Assembly (NCBI GenBank): GCA_050084985.1
Contig: JBITNC010000001.1
Coordinates: forward strand, 137,578,001 to 137,642,000
From: Nageia nagi
Taxonomy: Eukaryota; Pinophyta
Length of the DNA stretch: 64,000 bases
Direction of reading: 5' to 3'
Below are positions 33,728-44,889 of the stretch, piece after piece (position 1 is the first letter of the stretch; each line of letters starts with the position of its first letter). Below the pieces are notes generated by a model. The model searched no databases and was not told the DNA's origin. It saw nothing but the letters and a program-made list of their open reading frames with translations. The position numbers and the translations under genes were made by a program.

Positions 33728-34400
33728 TTTTTTTTATTTACACTTTTTTTTTTCAAAGTGGGGCCCATGATCGTTTACACTCAACAGTAGGTGGCCGCCA
33801 AAACTCAACCCTGAAACACACCTTTTTTTTTAATTTTTGGATTTCTTTCTACTTTGCTGTAAGATACTATGATTCTGAACTTTGAACTTTGAACTTTGAA
33901 CTCTGAGCTCTGAATTGATTTACTGTAGCACCTTATGCCTCCCAAGTTAATTTTTTTATTTTTTATTTTTTTGTGGAAAAATCGGACTAGGGTAAGGTGT
34001 GTTTGCTCTGTAGGCCCGCCTAAACACCCCTCCTATCCAAATTTTGTAATGAAAGAGGCTACAAAGATGGCTTCTGTGGTGAGTAACTTCCCAAGGCTAA
34101 TCGCTTATCGATGCACTACAGTTTACAAATGGTTGACAGATTCCTACCTAATTCTAATTTTTTTTTTCCTAGATGGTCTCTAATATACCTTTCAGTACAT
34201 GGAGTCCAATTCCATATATGGGTTTTGTCTAAGGCCTGGGTATTGATGCAAATTTTTATGCACCTCACTTCACATGTAGTTTTATGGGCAAATATGCTTA
34301 GCCAAAAATGATAGATCCTCTGTGATATTTTAAAACCCCCAGCATAGGGTTTCTAGCCTAGACTCTAGAAAAATTTTGCAACAGAATGGCCCTGGAAAGA
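33728..34400 (-). other. Gypsy 5' leader
   Basis: Leader between primer site and gag. It contains a 7-bp microsatellite ('gaacttt', about four units, 33877-33905). No coding content is seen in either direction, despite short plus-strand frames. Confidence 0.6.
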
Positions 34401-34413
34401 GCTCTGATACCAC
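34401..34413 (-). promoter_or_regulatory. Gypsy primer binding site
   Basis: Minus strand TGGTATCAGAGC next to the 5' LTR: the initiator-Met tRNA type, unmutated. Confidence 0.9.
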
Positions 34414-34414
34414 T

Positions 34415-34800
34415 TGTTATGATCTTGCTAGATCTTAAATAAAATAATACAAAAACAACAATAAGATTTCCAACTTTTCAACGAAATAAGAGCAGATATG
34501 CAAACTCATCAATATTCAATAAATAATAGAACTCGAATTTGCAAATGAAAACACTAAATCATAATAGCTTTACTAAATAAGAGCTGAATCACTGGTTGCT
34601 TCGAGGGGGCTTCCTCCTTACACTTCAAATCCAAAAATATGAGTTGAATGATGACATTCTCAAGCCGTACAACATCTTTATATGATACTAACCCTAACCC
34701 TAATCCGCCCTACTAATAATTATGGTATTCACATTACAATCTAGTTACATCATAAGTATACTACTAATATAATTAAATGTTAGGATGTGGGATCCTAACA
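34415..34800 (-). repeat. Gypsy 5' LTR
   Basis: 386 bp, TG...CA. Its outer end (34778-34800) carries the same 9-base-arm palindrome as the 3' LTR. Confidence 0.95.
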
Positions 34801-34805
34801 ATAAC
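34801..34805. repeat. Gypsy target-site duplication, right copy
   Basis: ATAAC, identical to 28914-28918. Confidence 0.9.
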
Positions 34806-34839
34806 CTTCTTCTAGAATTACCATGATGATATATACTAA

Positions 34840-34921
34840 AATCAGTTCACATCCCTCATAACAATGTCCCTTGCAATAATCATGAAGATAAATTTGGTTG
34901 TAGTATGGTTAGTCATTGCAT
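34840..34921 (-). pseudogene. PPR-DYW C-terminal shard
   Basis: Minus strand reads TKFIFMIIARDIVMRDVN followed by a stop and Phe. This corresponds to the S-A-T-K-F-I-S-K...R-E-I-V-V-R-D-x-N-R-F-H-H-F part of the DYW domain. Only this piece remains. It lies 35 bp from the Gypsy insertion and may belong with the other PPR shards nearby. Confidence 0.7.
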
Positions 34922-34987
34922 ACTCAAAGGTTCTTCAAAAATATAATAATGCCTATGTTTCCTCTCATCAAATATATTTAAATTCAT

Positions 34988-35135
34988 AAGGCTTCAGAGT
35001 TATTTAAGGATATGCATGATGTAAACATAGTTTCATGGATTGCAATGAGCATAAGATATGCACAAAATGGATTTTCATTGAATATTATAGTTGTGAATTC
35101 CTTAATAAAAATTTATGAAAAATATTGAAGAAGAG
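34988..35135 (+). pseudogene. PPR motif shard on the opposite strand
   Basis: Plus strand reads KASELFKDMHDVNIVSWIAM, then R-Y-A-Q-N-G, and later VVNSLIKIYEKY. These are the A-R-x-L-F-D-x-M-x-x-R-D-V-V-S-W and N-A-L-I-D-M-Y-x-K-C signatures of P/L/S-type PPR repeats. It faces the opposite way from the DYW shard 70 bp to its left, so the locus has been rearranged. Confidence 0.7.
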
Positions 35136-35159
35136 GAAGTGTAAAAATTAAAGAGTGCA

Positions 35160-35888
35160 TGTGAAGGTCAGCTCCACCTTCACATTGGGATTCATCAAGA
35201 CATTATTCATGCATCACCCAATCTATTCTTTTCCCTTGTGAAGCATGATCCACATAGAAAATAAGTATCTTCTTTATTCCTATCATACCCAACTAAGAGG
35301 TGATTTATGGTCCTTCCTAATAGCCTTCAATAATGAGCTTCATTGGCTCTATTTATGAGGGAACCATTGGGATACTTCCTATCATGTGGATTGAAGGATT
35401 AGCATTCTAAATATCTATTATACAAGATATACTTGTTTGCAAAAATATAAGAAATTTAATTTATAACCATGAAAATTAATTTTAAAATCTAAACATTGTA
35501 ACATCTTATGTATTGCTAAAGTTTAAGTAAGTTCACTTTGTTGGATTATCATGCAAATTGAATTCTTAAACAAGGATTGTTGATTATTCAATACTAAAAC
35601 TAATTCAATAACCACATTTACAACTTACTAGGATTGACAAACCAATAGATTCATTAGAGAGATTGTAAACATGTAAAAAGATGGAACCCACATCGCTAAT
35701 AGAATATAGAATGAGAAACCAAACTACTTACTTTGAATATCCCAAGGCTCACACTTGTACAAGTACACCTTTGGAATAATATCCAACTCTATCTTGTGTT
35801 CATGTACCTTCATCTTCAAATAATAGCTTAAAAGTTCCTCATAATTGGGATTAAATATGAAACTAGGAGGTAATGACACATGTGCCAT
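35160..35888 (-). pseudogene. NAC transcription factor relic, intact exon 1
   Basis: NAC proteins are plant-specific DNA-binding regulators. Exon 1 (35732-35888) is fully open: MAHVSLPPSFIFNPNYEELL, YYLKMKVHEHKIELDIIP and YLYKCEPWDIQ match NAC subdomains A and B. It ends at a good donor, GTAAGT (35726-35731), after the first base of a codon, consistent with the usual first NAC intron. Exon 2 (about 35160-35405) shows DRKYPNGSLINRA and, in other frames, KKILIFYVDHASQGKE and CMNNVL, matching subdomains C and D, but with several stops and frameshifts. The intron is retained, so this came from a genomic copy and not a processed one. Confidence 0.85.
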
Positions 35889-36329
35889 TATTATTGTTAT
35901 GATTTACTCTCTACAAAACCATTCTAAAATACATGAATAAAGAGGAAATGTTATATATTCAAGGAAGTAAAACATGCCAATTTATATGTACAATGCTACT
36001 AAGTCAGCAAAATCATCTAGAATGTTGAAAAAAGAAAGGTATGTTCTTGATACAAGATTTGAATTCAATGATTTTTTCTTCTTTGGCTTCATGTTTATTA
36101 GGTTGGATAAGGTAATACTCTCCATCACCAATGGGATAACTTATCTATAACTCTCCACTTTTCTATATTATTGATACATTCCCATTCTATTTTCTTTGAT
36201 ATATTTTTTGTTTTTGAACAATTTTTGATAGGTTTTACAAACTGTTGAGTTTAAAATAATGTTAAAAGACTTATACATATATCTATCTATATATAATATT
36301 GATTTTCATTTTTCATACTTTATATTATT

Positions 36330-36700
36330 AATACTAAAATCGGTTCACATCCTTCACAACAATATCCCTTGCAATAGTCTTAGAGATAAACTTGGTTGCA
36401 ATATGTCTAGTCATTGCATGCTTGATGTTTTATCACAAATTGAATAATGGTTCTAAAGGCATAATATTTAACAACCTAAATGTTATTGCCAACTTTTTGC
36501 TATGTTGATAGAGAAATAATTTTTTATCACTAGCCTCCACTTCATGGAACACATGTATTGTATTTGGAATATACCCATTACCTTAATCTCACTTGATAAT
36601 TTTTCTAATTTTTCACATATCTCATGTCTGTAGATATGAATTGTCTCCTATAAGAAAATAAGTGACATTTTAGCTTTAGTACTTCATGCAATCTCAAATT
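36330..36700 (-). pseudogene. PPR-DYW domain shard
   Basis: Minus strand: EICEKLEKLSSEIKVMG (the linker after E+, about 36575-36625), then MPLEPLF and ATKFISKTIARDIVVKDVNRF (about 36335-36400) of the DYW end. Frameshifts separate the parts. It is nearly parallel in content to the shard at 34840-34921, so the two are probably independent copies. Confidence 0.75.
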
Positions 36701-37659
36701 AAATGGAAGATTATTGTTAAAGAAAATTCAAAATGTATCTTAGTATTAAGTTACGTATATTCTTGAAAATATTTTAATGTTGTTTCAAATTAATTATTCA
36801 TGTTAGACATAATTAGCTAAGGTACTACAATTAATCAATATTATTTATTTTGTAAAATACTTTGCATAGGACTTAATAATTACTTATTTTGATAGTTTAA
36901 TATTATTTTGAAGATATTTTATCAGTGAAATAATGGTAGCTCTATTTTCATAAAACTAATGATGTGTTTATATTGATGAATAATTGAATTCATGTCTTGT
37001 ATCCATAGAAATGATAACTTTCTTTTATGTATCCTTAGTATTGAGAATAAACAAAACATCATATAAGAAGGACCAAAATTTAAACAAAGGATCAAATAAA
37101 TGGCTCTAAGGATGCCTCAAAGTTGTGATCTCCATAAGAATATGTTAATGAAGGCAAAGCATTCTAAAGGAATTCCAAATGCATTCTTTGAAGGCCTACT
37201 AGTGTATGAGAAACCTACCAAGCATAAGCTAAGATGGAGGAAAATATATAGGAAGTTTTACAAGTACAATTACAAACACTTATCCTATGAAGTTGATGAA
37301 TTTAAAGATGTTGAGGAAGTCCACTTCAAGTTTGATACAAGAATTTATTTTGGACTATTTAACAAGATAATATACTTTAACCATAAAGCATTATGGATGC
37401 AACCCTTAGAGGAAGGTAGAAACTGAAGAAGGCGATTCAATTGCTTCATTTTTATAAGGTCATTAGTTAGTCTGTTGTTTGACATAGGCAACTTTTGTTA
37501 TGAAAGTTGATCATAATAATTATTTTATATATGCAAAGCAATAATGTGTTCTAAAAGTTATTTGATACTTTTTGTTGACCATTTTGTTTGATACAATTTG
37601 CTGAGTTTTCTATATATGCAAAGCAATAATGTGTTCTAATATGTTCCATGAAATAGTTA
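36701..37659. other. AT-rich stretch with one open frame and a direct repeat
   Basis: Apart from the frame at 37100-37426 nothing is recognisable. A direct repeat of about 27 bp ('tatatatgcaaagcaataat...') occurs at 37527-37553 and again at 37611-37639, just outside the LTR element that follows. Confidence 0.5.
37100..37426 (+). CDS. Open frame of 108 codons, unknown
   Basis: An uninterrupted frame, MALRMPQSCDLHKN to EEGRN, rich in Lys, Tyr and Phe (calculated only by impression). No domain, signal peptide or membrane segment recognised. Neighbours are relics, so this may be a piece of an element or a chance frame. It is long for this AT-rich background, which is the only support. Confidence 0.25.
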   Translation: MALRMPQSCDLHKNMLMKAKHSKGIPNAFFEGLLVYEKPTKHKLRWRKIYRKFYKYNYKHLSYEVDEFKDVEEVHFKFDTRIYFGLFNKIIYFNHKALWMQPLEEGRN

Positions 37660-37842
37660 CGATGTAACCAAAGTTAGACAATTAGTTTAGTCAGTTTAGT
37701 AGCTAAATATAAGTGATTTTTAGTGGGAACTTAAAACTAAGAAACTTTTTAAAAAACATAGCACATGTAGTGCATGTATGTTTAGCCTATTTAAAGGTAT
37801 TGAATTAATTGAAAAAGATAGTATGGATTTTTTATTCCATCA
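37660..37842 (+). repeat. 5' LTR of the 3.0-kb element
   Basis: Short LTR. The first base has drifted from T to C, and it ends CCATCA. Confidence 0.75.
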
Positions 37843-37860
37843 TTTGATATCAAAGCTAGG
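37843..37860 (+). promoter_or_regulatory. Primer binding site of the 3.0-kb element
   Basis: TTTGATATCAAAGCTAGG, a worn version of TTGGTATCAGAGCTAGG. Confidence 0.65.
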
Positions 37861-40491
37861 TTGAATCCTACATTGGGAGGGGAGGTTACCCTCGGTAATC
37901 CTCCCTCTTCATACCTAGTTTATTTATGTATATGTTTTTTTGAAGTCCATTGTTTTAACTTGAATTTAGCAAAAAGTGTATTATTTATTTTTATTTTGCT
38001 AGACCCTCCTGTGATTTCATCACCCCCACTAGAGGGGATTCAGGATAAATGCCCCTAAAGCAAAAAATGTGTTTTTTTATAGGGAGACTATTCTATCTAT
38101 GGCTATTCACTATTGTTCCTATATGAGGTTTGATATGTTGAGGAGCATAGAGATTTGGATTTGTTCTAGTTGAACAATTTTTTTTTGTTATTATAATTGT
38201 GTTTTATTTTGAGGAAGATTGTAGTTACATTTTTTGCATCTTAATAGGATTGTGGGTGTTGGGTAGTTTAGCACCATTGGGAACAGATTTATGGAGTATT
38301 TATGAGTTTGGTTAGTAGATTTGTTGTTGCATGCATTTGGTGATTTACACATACCCAAGGTTTGACATGAGAGCGATTTAGACGAATCTGGATGATTTTC
38401 GAAGACATACAAGCAGTTTTGAAATATTTGAGCAGATTTGCATACATCTAGGCAATATTGCAATGCAAGCATGTAGGCTGTTTACAAGCATGGGATAGTT
38501 CTGAGTACATGTAGGTTGTTTAATGATTCAGTGGAGGTTTTGGAGGAAATCCATCAATCTACCAGCTTGGGTATGGATCCATTTAAATTCTTTGAAGGAT
38601 GCTGAGATAAGTGAAGCAATGGCAATCAAAAATTTTGCAGCATGGATGTCTTCAATGTGCATGTCTTGGGCCGGGTGGACTTATGCATTAAAATCACATA
38701 GGTAGCAGATAAGGATGGATTTGTGTGAGATATTCACATAAACTATGCTTCCTCCCGGGTCATTTGGTGGGGAGCAAATACCTCGTGAGGTGTAGAGGAG
38801 CAGGGCACCTTTGGCTCATGAGATACTGCATATTGAGGGCACATGGAGTTGGAGGGAGCCTCCGTATGCAGATGACATCACGTTTGAAGGTCCACTGTGA
38901 ATAGAAAGCCCAACATGAGACATCATATAGGTAGGTATTACAGAATGGACGTGGTCTTGAGTAGAGATCTGCCTAAACATAGTGATCAACATGATATCGA
39001 TGGTAAATTAATGGTTACAATGATGGTTCTATAGATTCATAGAAGATCATTCGGTGACAGATATGGAGTGCGAAGCCAAAAATACATACTTTTTCTATGT
39101 AGCATATTTCATATATCTATGTGGTGGGGATGATTTTACATGCATATGAATGCAGCGTGGAGACAAATTCATGAAGATGAGATTCGTTGCTGCTATTATT
39201 TGCAGGGTCTACTTGACCGCTTACTATGATAGGACGCCATGAGGAGAAACATGGACTATTATGATTTTGCTCCTACAATTTTGACATGCAGAATGAGGGT
39301 ATACTAGCGAGTAGCAAGGAGTTACATATCAACTAGCAGTGAATGCTCAACGATGACATCGATAACCAATATGGGAGTTTACGTAGCACAACGAGTAAAA
39401 GTGAAGTTTGAGGGGCAGAGATGGACATGATGACAAATGATAGAGGCATAGAGATTTGGTCATGCCAGTCATGAATCATGAGGATGGACAAATAATAATG
39501 TCAGCTACAGTTTGGTAGTGTACACTGATAGTGGAGCTTCTTATATAGTCATAAAATCAATCATATCGAGCTGGATGTTGTGGCATGAGAGTTCAAGGTT
39601 GACTAGTTCCTTGTACGAATTAATGTTTGGAGCCCACTATGGATATATAGGCAATCAATTAGGGCTTAAAGAGAATGAACGGGGTGGGCGAGGAGATTGC
39701 TAGTGATGAAAATCCTTGCCTTCAAATGGAGCGAATTATTAAAATTTGTTCCCGGATCTTGATGTAGATGATAACAGGATGTTTCAAAACTATTATTTGT
39801 GCTCTGCCCCTTTTCAAACAGGAGTTTGATATGGGTGCACATCCATCCATTATAAGTTATGACTAATGCAAAGAATGTGGTTTCTATATTTTAGTCTTTT
39901 CTATGTTTGTAATAAAATCCTTTGTTGAAAGTTACTAAGTAATTGAAGGAGATTTGATTTGTGACATGTGAAGAGTATTGATACATGTTATGTAAGTACT
40001 TGCATAAGGTTTTGTGTAGGTTTGATGAAGAGACATTGAATAGTTTAGATGATGTAGATGAATGGGTTTTGGAAAGCCTTTGGGTTTAGTGTTCACCATA
40101 AACACTATGAGTTTGGTGTTAGTTAAACTAGCAGACTATATCTTCTATTAAAGCCGCATCGTTGGCATGAAAAAGGGTCAACCTTGTATATGGTCCTTAG
40201 AATTAGATCGTGAGAGGTAGGAGGCCTTTCAATTGAGTGTTATCCTTAAACATCGATGGTTTGGGTGTTATCCATAAGCACTTGTAGTGTTCATTGTTAG
40301 CCATAAAACACTATGGTTTTGGTATTATTCATAAACACTTGCAGGGTTTGGTGTTAGCCATATTCACTTGCAAATTCACCTTGCACATTTCTCTTGGGAA
40401 TTCTCTAGAGGAATTATTCTTATTCATAGATGTTTTCACTTTCTAAAATCATAGGAAATCAGGGGCCAAGTTCTTTTCAACTAGGGGATAA
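37861..40491 (+). other. Interior of the 3.0-kb element
   Basis: No confident gene. Small frames at 38523-38705 and 39512-39703 are open. The second contains VVYTDSGASYIV, which resembles the start of a retroviral-type protease (D-S-G-A), but nothing around it confirms this. 40087-40380 holds degenerate repeats of 'ttggtgttagccataaacacttg'. Confidence 0.4.
40087..40380. repeat. Degenerate ~45-60 bp tandem repeat
   Basis: Recurring 'ggttt.ggtgttatccataaacactt' words with variable spacing, close to the 3' LTR. Confidence 0.55.
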
Positions 40492-40672
40492 TGATGTAAC
40501 CAAAGTTAAACAATTAGTTTAGTTAGTCTAGTAGCTAAAAATATGTGATTTTTTTGTTGGAGATTAAAATTACAAAACTTTCTAAAAATCATAAACACAT
40601 ATAGCATGTATTTTTAGCTTATTTTAAGGCATTCAATTAATGGAAAAAGATTATGGATTTTTTATTCTATCA
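40492..40672 (+). repeat. 3' LTR of the 3.0-kb element
   Basis: Starts TGATGTAACC, ends CTATCA. It matches 37660-37842 with scattered substitutions. Confidence 0.75.
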
Positions 40673-40879
40673 AGTTTTTTTGTAATGCAATAAGTTCCAT
40701 TATGTTTTCTATTTTATTAGTAATGTATGTATAATGATTCATACCAAGAATAATGATGTTTAGTTTTTAAACATTCTTACTCAATCCATTAACAATGTAT
40801 GTATTATGATTCATACCAAGAATAATGCAATAAGAGTCACTTATCCTATTTATGTATATATTACATTTTTATTGTACTT

Positions 40880-41440
40880 GTAGCTATTGTATTTGGAATT
40901 TTATTCCCCACTTCCTTCATCTTACTTGATAGTATGCCCAATTTTTCATGCATCTCTTGTATTTGTGTGTGATATGTCTATCTCCTAAAAGAGAAGTATG
41001 TACCCTTTTATCAACTTCAATCCAACTATAGTACTTGATTCCTATATCTTTAATCAATATCCTTACTCTTTAGACATCATCCCAACTTCCCACTTTAGCA
41101 TAAATATTTGAAAGAAGAACATAAGATGGATAATATTTAGGATCTAATAAAAAAAAGGATTATTGCAACAAATTCCCCTATTCCTACATTCTTATATGAT
41201 CTACAAGAATGAAGCAGACACATACACACACCCAATTTAGGTTTTATGGGAATCTTGATAATGAATTTCAAAGCTTCCTCAAGATAGCCTCTACATCCAA
41301 GAATGTGTTTATATCAAGCAACTATATTCCTTATTAATCTCATCACTCTTATTCATACAATATTTTTCTTGGATTCACTCAATAAATCCCATGTAAATCT
41401 TTTTTTATGGTGCCCTCTCAAAAGCACTCAGTCACCTCTT
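40880..41440 (-). pseudogene. PPR protein relic (last PPR repeat, E and E+ motifs)
   Basis: The minus strand shows GYLEEALKFIIKIPIKP (about 41265-41315), then YPSYVLLSNIYAKVGSWDDV (about 41075-41135), a stop, RVRILIKDIGIKYYSWIEV and HTSLLGDR (about 40960-41060). This is the standard order of the last PPR repeat, E and E+ regions before a DYW domain. The DYW domain itself is not found here, although the shards at 36330-36700 and 34840-34921 hold DYW pieces. The E part is the best preserved PPR sequence in the window. Confidence 0.85.
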
Positions 41441-42269
41441 CTACATGATGGTTGTTATTGCATAAAATTTATTAATGCATTTAAATAAATATATTTGCTT
41501 GCACTAATACACACTTAGAATATTTAATTTAATTATATCAATGTTTATCTTGAATATAATCATAATATAAATAATTGTCTTGAATATCATTATATATTAT
41601 GGACTAACCCTATTTATGTAGGTACACATCGACCTAAGGAGTAGGTCATATTATTATCTATATAAATAGGGATCTAATAGTAATTCCACATCAAGGAGAT
41701 ACATGATCTCATATCTAGTCTTATTAGGTGTCTTTTCACGTTGTCATTCAAGGCTATGGTTTATGTACTTCCTTATGTGAGCTATTCTGACATTGATGAT
41801 TTATCTAGATATCATATCACTAATCAAAACATCTATATGCAAATTATTGACTTGATTTGAAAGTAAAGAGCACTCTAACATAGGCTATCCATGTTCCTTA
41901 TTCATGCCAAATACACCATTGATGCTCCTCTTGTACAACATATAGACCACCCATGGTCCTCTTTTCATTACATTCTAGGTTATAGCTTCTAGAGCAAGAT
42001 TTCTCTATCATCCACATATCAAACATATCATCATTCTTCGATGTTAGGTATGCTTAGTAAGGTAAGTATACAAATTATAGTTCTTGATTGGTATTGCTAT
42101 CCTAATTCTAAGTGGTTATCTTCTTCATCTATTTATCTCAATGGTTTAAATTGCTATCCATAGCTCAAAATAGGTATGTTGGATTTTTTTGTAATTATTT
42201 ATTTGTTTGCATACTCAAAATATTTGTAAACCTTTGGTGAACCCAATGTGAATCTTAACTTCTAAAAAT
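41441..42269. other. No recognisable gene
   Basis: AT-rich sequence before the gag relic. It may contain that element's LTR and leader, but I found no matching second copy. Confidence 0.35.
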
Positions 42270-44450
42270 ATGAACAATTCATTAGATCTTTTATCATTAA
42301 ATCAATCAAAGCTTGAACCAACTAAAAGAAAAAGAAAATCATGGAAAGGTATAACATTAATAAGAAAAAGTGCTAGGTTAAATAAAGATAGTGTCCCCTT
42401 GGCTATTGAAACCAATTTTTCTGATGATGAATCTTATCATGGAGATTCCAAAGATAATGATAACACTAGTAAAATAAACATAAATATAATAGATGATGAA
42501 TCTTATCATAGGGACTTAGAAGACAATGAGAGCCTTGAAGAAGAAATAATCCAACCTTTTGAAAATAAATATCAATTAGCCCTTTATCAATCTAAAAAAT
42601 CTAATAATCTAAATCTAATGGAAGATAAATTAAGAGTAGTGCAAGAATTCATAAAGCTCCTTAGGGTATTTTATAAGTTACTAAAGATCTTACCATACCT
42701 CATTCATTTCATATCATTTATGAATTTTTGATAAAAAATAGTTCTAGGTCACCTTCTAGGATACTATTGGCTAAGTCACCCCTCTTATTGTACAACTTAA
42801 CAAGTCAGAATAGGACCATCTGCTATCTAAATCTTGTTGAAATGGACTTCTTGCAACCCATTTTTCCTATAGAAAGCCATTTCAATTTTTGTCTGCTTTG
42901 TCCTTCCATCTTTGAGTCAAATTTTCATCAATCTAAATCATCCTTAACACTTATAAAAGATTTTAAAGGTCATGAATCAATAACATTAGAAGAAGCTAAT
43001 TATGAGCATTCGGATGATGAGATGGTTGAATTCGATGATGAGTCAGATAATGAATCAAAAATAGAATTTGAAATCTATCTTATAGTGCAAGGACTTATCA
43101 ATGCTTACCTTATTGGTCAGATAGAGAAAAAGAAATAAAGAGATAGAAGTAAAGAAAATAATAGGCACATAATCTTATCGAAAAGCTCAAATATGTGTAA
43201 GACAAGTAATCAAAAAAGAGTTGGATAATCATCTAATTCAAGAATAGAAAGATCAAAATGGGAGATTTACTCCTGAGACACCTGAATATGAGAATGAGAA
43301 AGAAATTGAGAAACTTTATCCCTAGAGAAAAATAATAACAATGAAACTAGGTGAAATGGAAAAGAAAAATTGGAGAAAATGATGGCACAATTAAAAGAAA
43401 TGGCTAAACAATTAAAGAGGTTAATGCTATTAAGTAAAGAAAAAGAAGTTGAATAGTTAAATGAAAGGCACCCCTTTTGTGCAAAAATAAAAGGAAAAAC
43501 ATTGAAAGGGAAAGACATAGATTTTCATAAATATGATGGCATTATTGATCCAAGGATACATATCATAATTTTTTAAGAAGCAGCTTATAGTTATCAACAT
43601 GATGAAGATATGTTAGCAAGATTATTTCAACTCAATTTAGGGAAAGAATCTTTTGAATGGTTTTACAATATGGAAAATCAAATTATCACTAACTATGAGT
43701 AATTAAAATGAGAATTCATAAATCAATATCAACATAATATAAAAAGAAAACCAACCCCTATCAATTTAGCAAGAATAAGACAAGATGAGAACCAATCATT
43801 TGAGAAATTTATAAAAACATGGAAGAAAATAGCCACCTTCATAAATTTAAATGAAAAAGAGCTAAAGCATATGTTAATCAAATCTCTTAGAGAGAATTCT
43901 TCAACTATTTAGAGCAACCCCTCATTGAGATGATTATGTTCATGATTCAAAAAGAGAAGCACCTAGTAAAAATTGATTATTGGAAACTTAAAAGAGAAGA
44001 AAAGAAACTATCAACTATGAAAATGATAGTAATAGGTACAATGGAAAAAGAAACATCTTATCCATCTAAGAATAAAACCCCTAGAGTATACACTAAAATT
44101 ACAGAAGATCATGATGAGTTATTACAATCATTGCTTCAAAAGGGTTTGATCCAATTACCACCCATGAGTAAAAAGGTCACTAAACCTTTAGGTGGATTTT
44201 GTGGGTATCATAGAATTCATGGACACAAAATATGTGAATGTAAAAGGATTAAAGATGCTGTCAAAGACTTGATAGACAAAAAAATGATATCATTTGAAAA
44301 ATAAGAAGATAAGAAAAAGGATCTTGTCAATGCAGATAATGAAAAATTAGGGATTTACAAGAAACCCATGCCACAACATAACACAACAATATTGTATACA
44401 CAAGGTAATATGATGAAAAAGCCATTTATCATAGGACCATAATAATGAAA
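42270..44450 (+). pseudogene. Gypsy-type gag relic, longer copy
   Basis: The first two frames (42270-42731 and 42728-43138, overlapping by 4 bases) are open and acidic, with S/D/E-rich runs but no named domain. The capsid-like core at about 43485-43925 reads GKDIDFHKYDGIIDPRIHI, then DMLARLFQLNLGKESFEWF and RQDENQSFEKFIKTWKKI, the pattern of plant Tat/Athila-like gag. 43930-44304 ends with the knuckle GFCGYHRIHGHKICECKRIK (C-x2-H-x3-H-x4-C form) and LIDKKMI. After the stop, a K-P-M-P-Q-H stretch resembles the gag-protease linker. Stops lie between the open parts. The layout is the same as in 17709-18850. Confidence 0.65.
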
Positions 44451-44889
44451 ACATCAAAATGAAGCCAACACTAGTGGGGGCATAAGGCCCTCTAGTTATG
44501 TCATTTCATAAACATGCATAATGGAATTAAGAGTAGGATAGATGAACTGATCAATGTCATGATGAAAAAAATGGGGGATCATTTTGATGTCATATCAGGA
44601 GCATTGGTGCTCCATTTTTGATCAAGAATGGACTACTTGCAATCCTCTTTTGTAGTCAAATTTTATCAAAATAAAAATTCAATGAATGCCCTTAGCATAG
44701 AGTTTCAGCTCCTAGATCATTTTATCTTTTCAAGCCTCTTGATGTAGAGTTTTAGCTCTCATATTATCATAAAATTCATGTCACAAATAATAATGCAAAA
44801 TAAATAAAAGTTATCTTTTATATATGATAAAAAGGTAAATCATTTTACAAAATCTCAGCATGGTTGAGTAATAATCATGTACATAAAAG
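44451..44889. other. No recognisable gene
   Basis: Possibly downstream sequence of the gag element. A phrase 'agagttt.agct' recurs at about 44698 and 44745. No protease or RT motif seen. Confidence 0.35.

Larger units (their letters stand above)
28919..34800 (-). mobile_element. Complete chromodomain Ty3/gypsy retrotransposon, inactivated
   Basis: A 5.9-kb minus-strand element with 385/386-bp LTRs, primer site, gag, protease, RT, RNase H, integrase and a C-terminal chromodomain, flanked by the perfect 5-bp duplication ATAAC. Integrase after RT plus the chromodomain make it a chromovirus-type Gypsy. The LTRs differ at roughly 22 positions by eye (about 6%), almost all transitions, so it is younger than Copia-A. 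Many disabling changes are of CGA-to-TGA, CAG-to-TAG or G-to-A type. Confidence 0.95.
37660..40672 (+). mobile_element. 3.0-kb LTR element without visible pol
   Basis: LTRs of 183 bp (37660-37842) and 181 bp (40492-40672) match along their length, ending ...CCATCA and ...CTATCA. The 5' LTR starts CGATGTAACC and the 3' LTR TGATGTAACC. An initiator-Met-like primer site follows the first, and a purine stretch (ctaggggata) precedes the second. Flanks agtta and agttt agree at 4 of 5 bases. The 2.6-kb interior is less AT-rich than its surroundings and shows no RT, integrase or RNase H motif. It fits a large non-autonomous derivative, mobilised by another element. Confidence 0.7.

Noticed and set aside
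39512-39703. VVYTDSGASYIV considered as a protease in the 3.0-kb element
   Set aside because: The D-S-G-A match is short and no second protease block or neighbouring gag/pol motif supports it.
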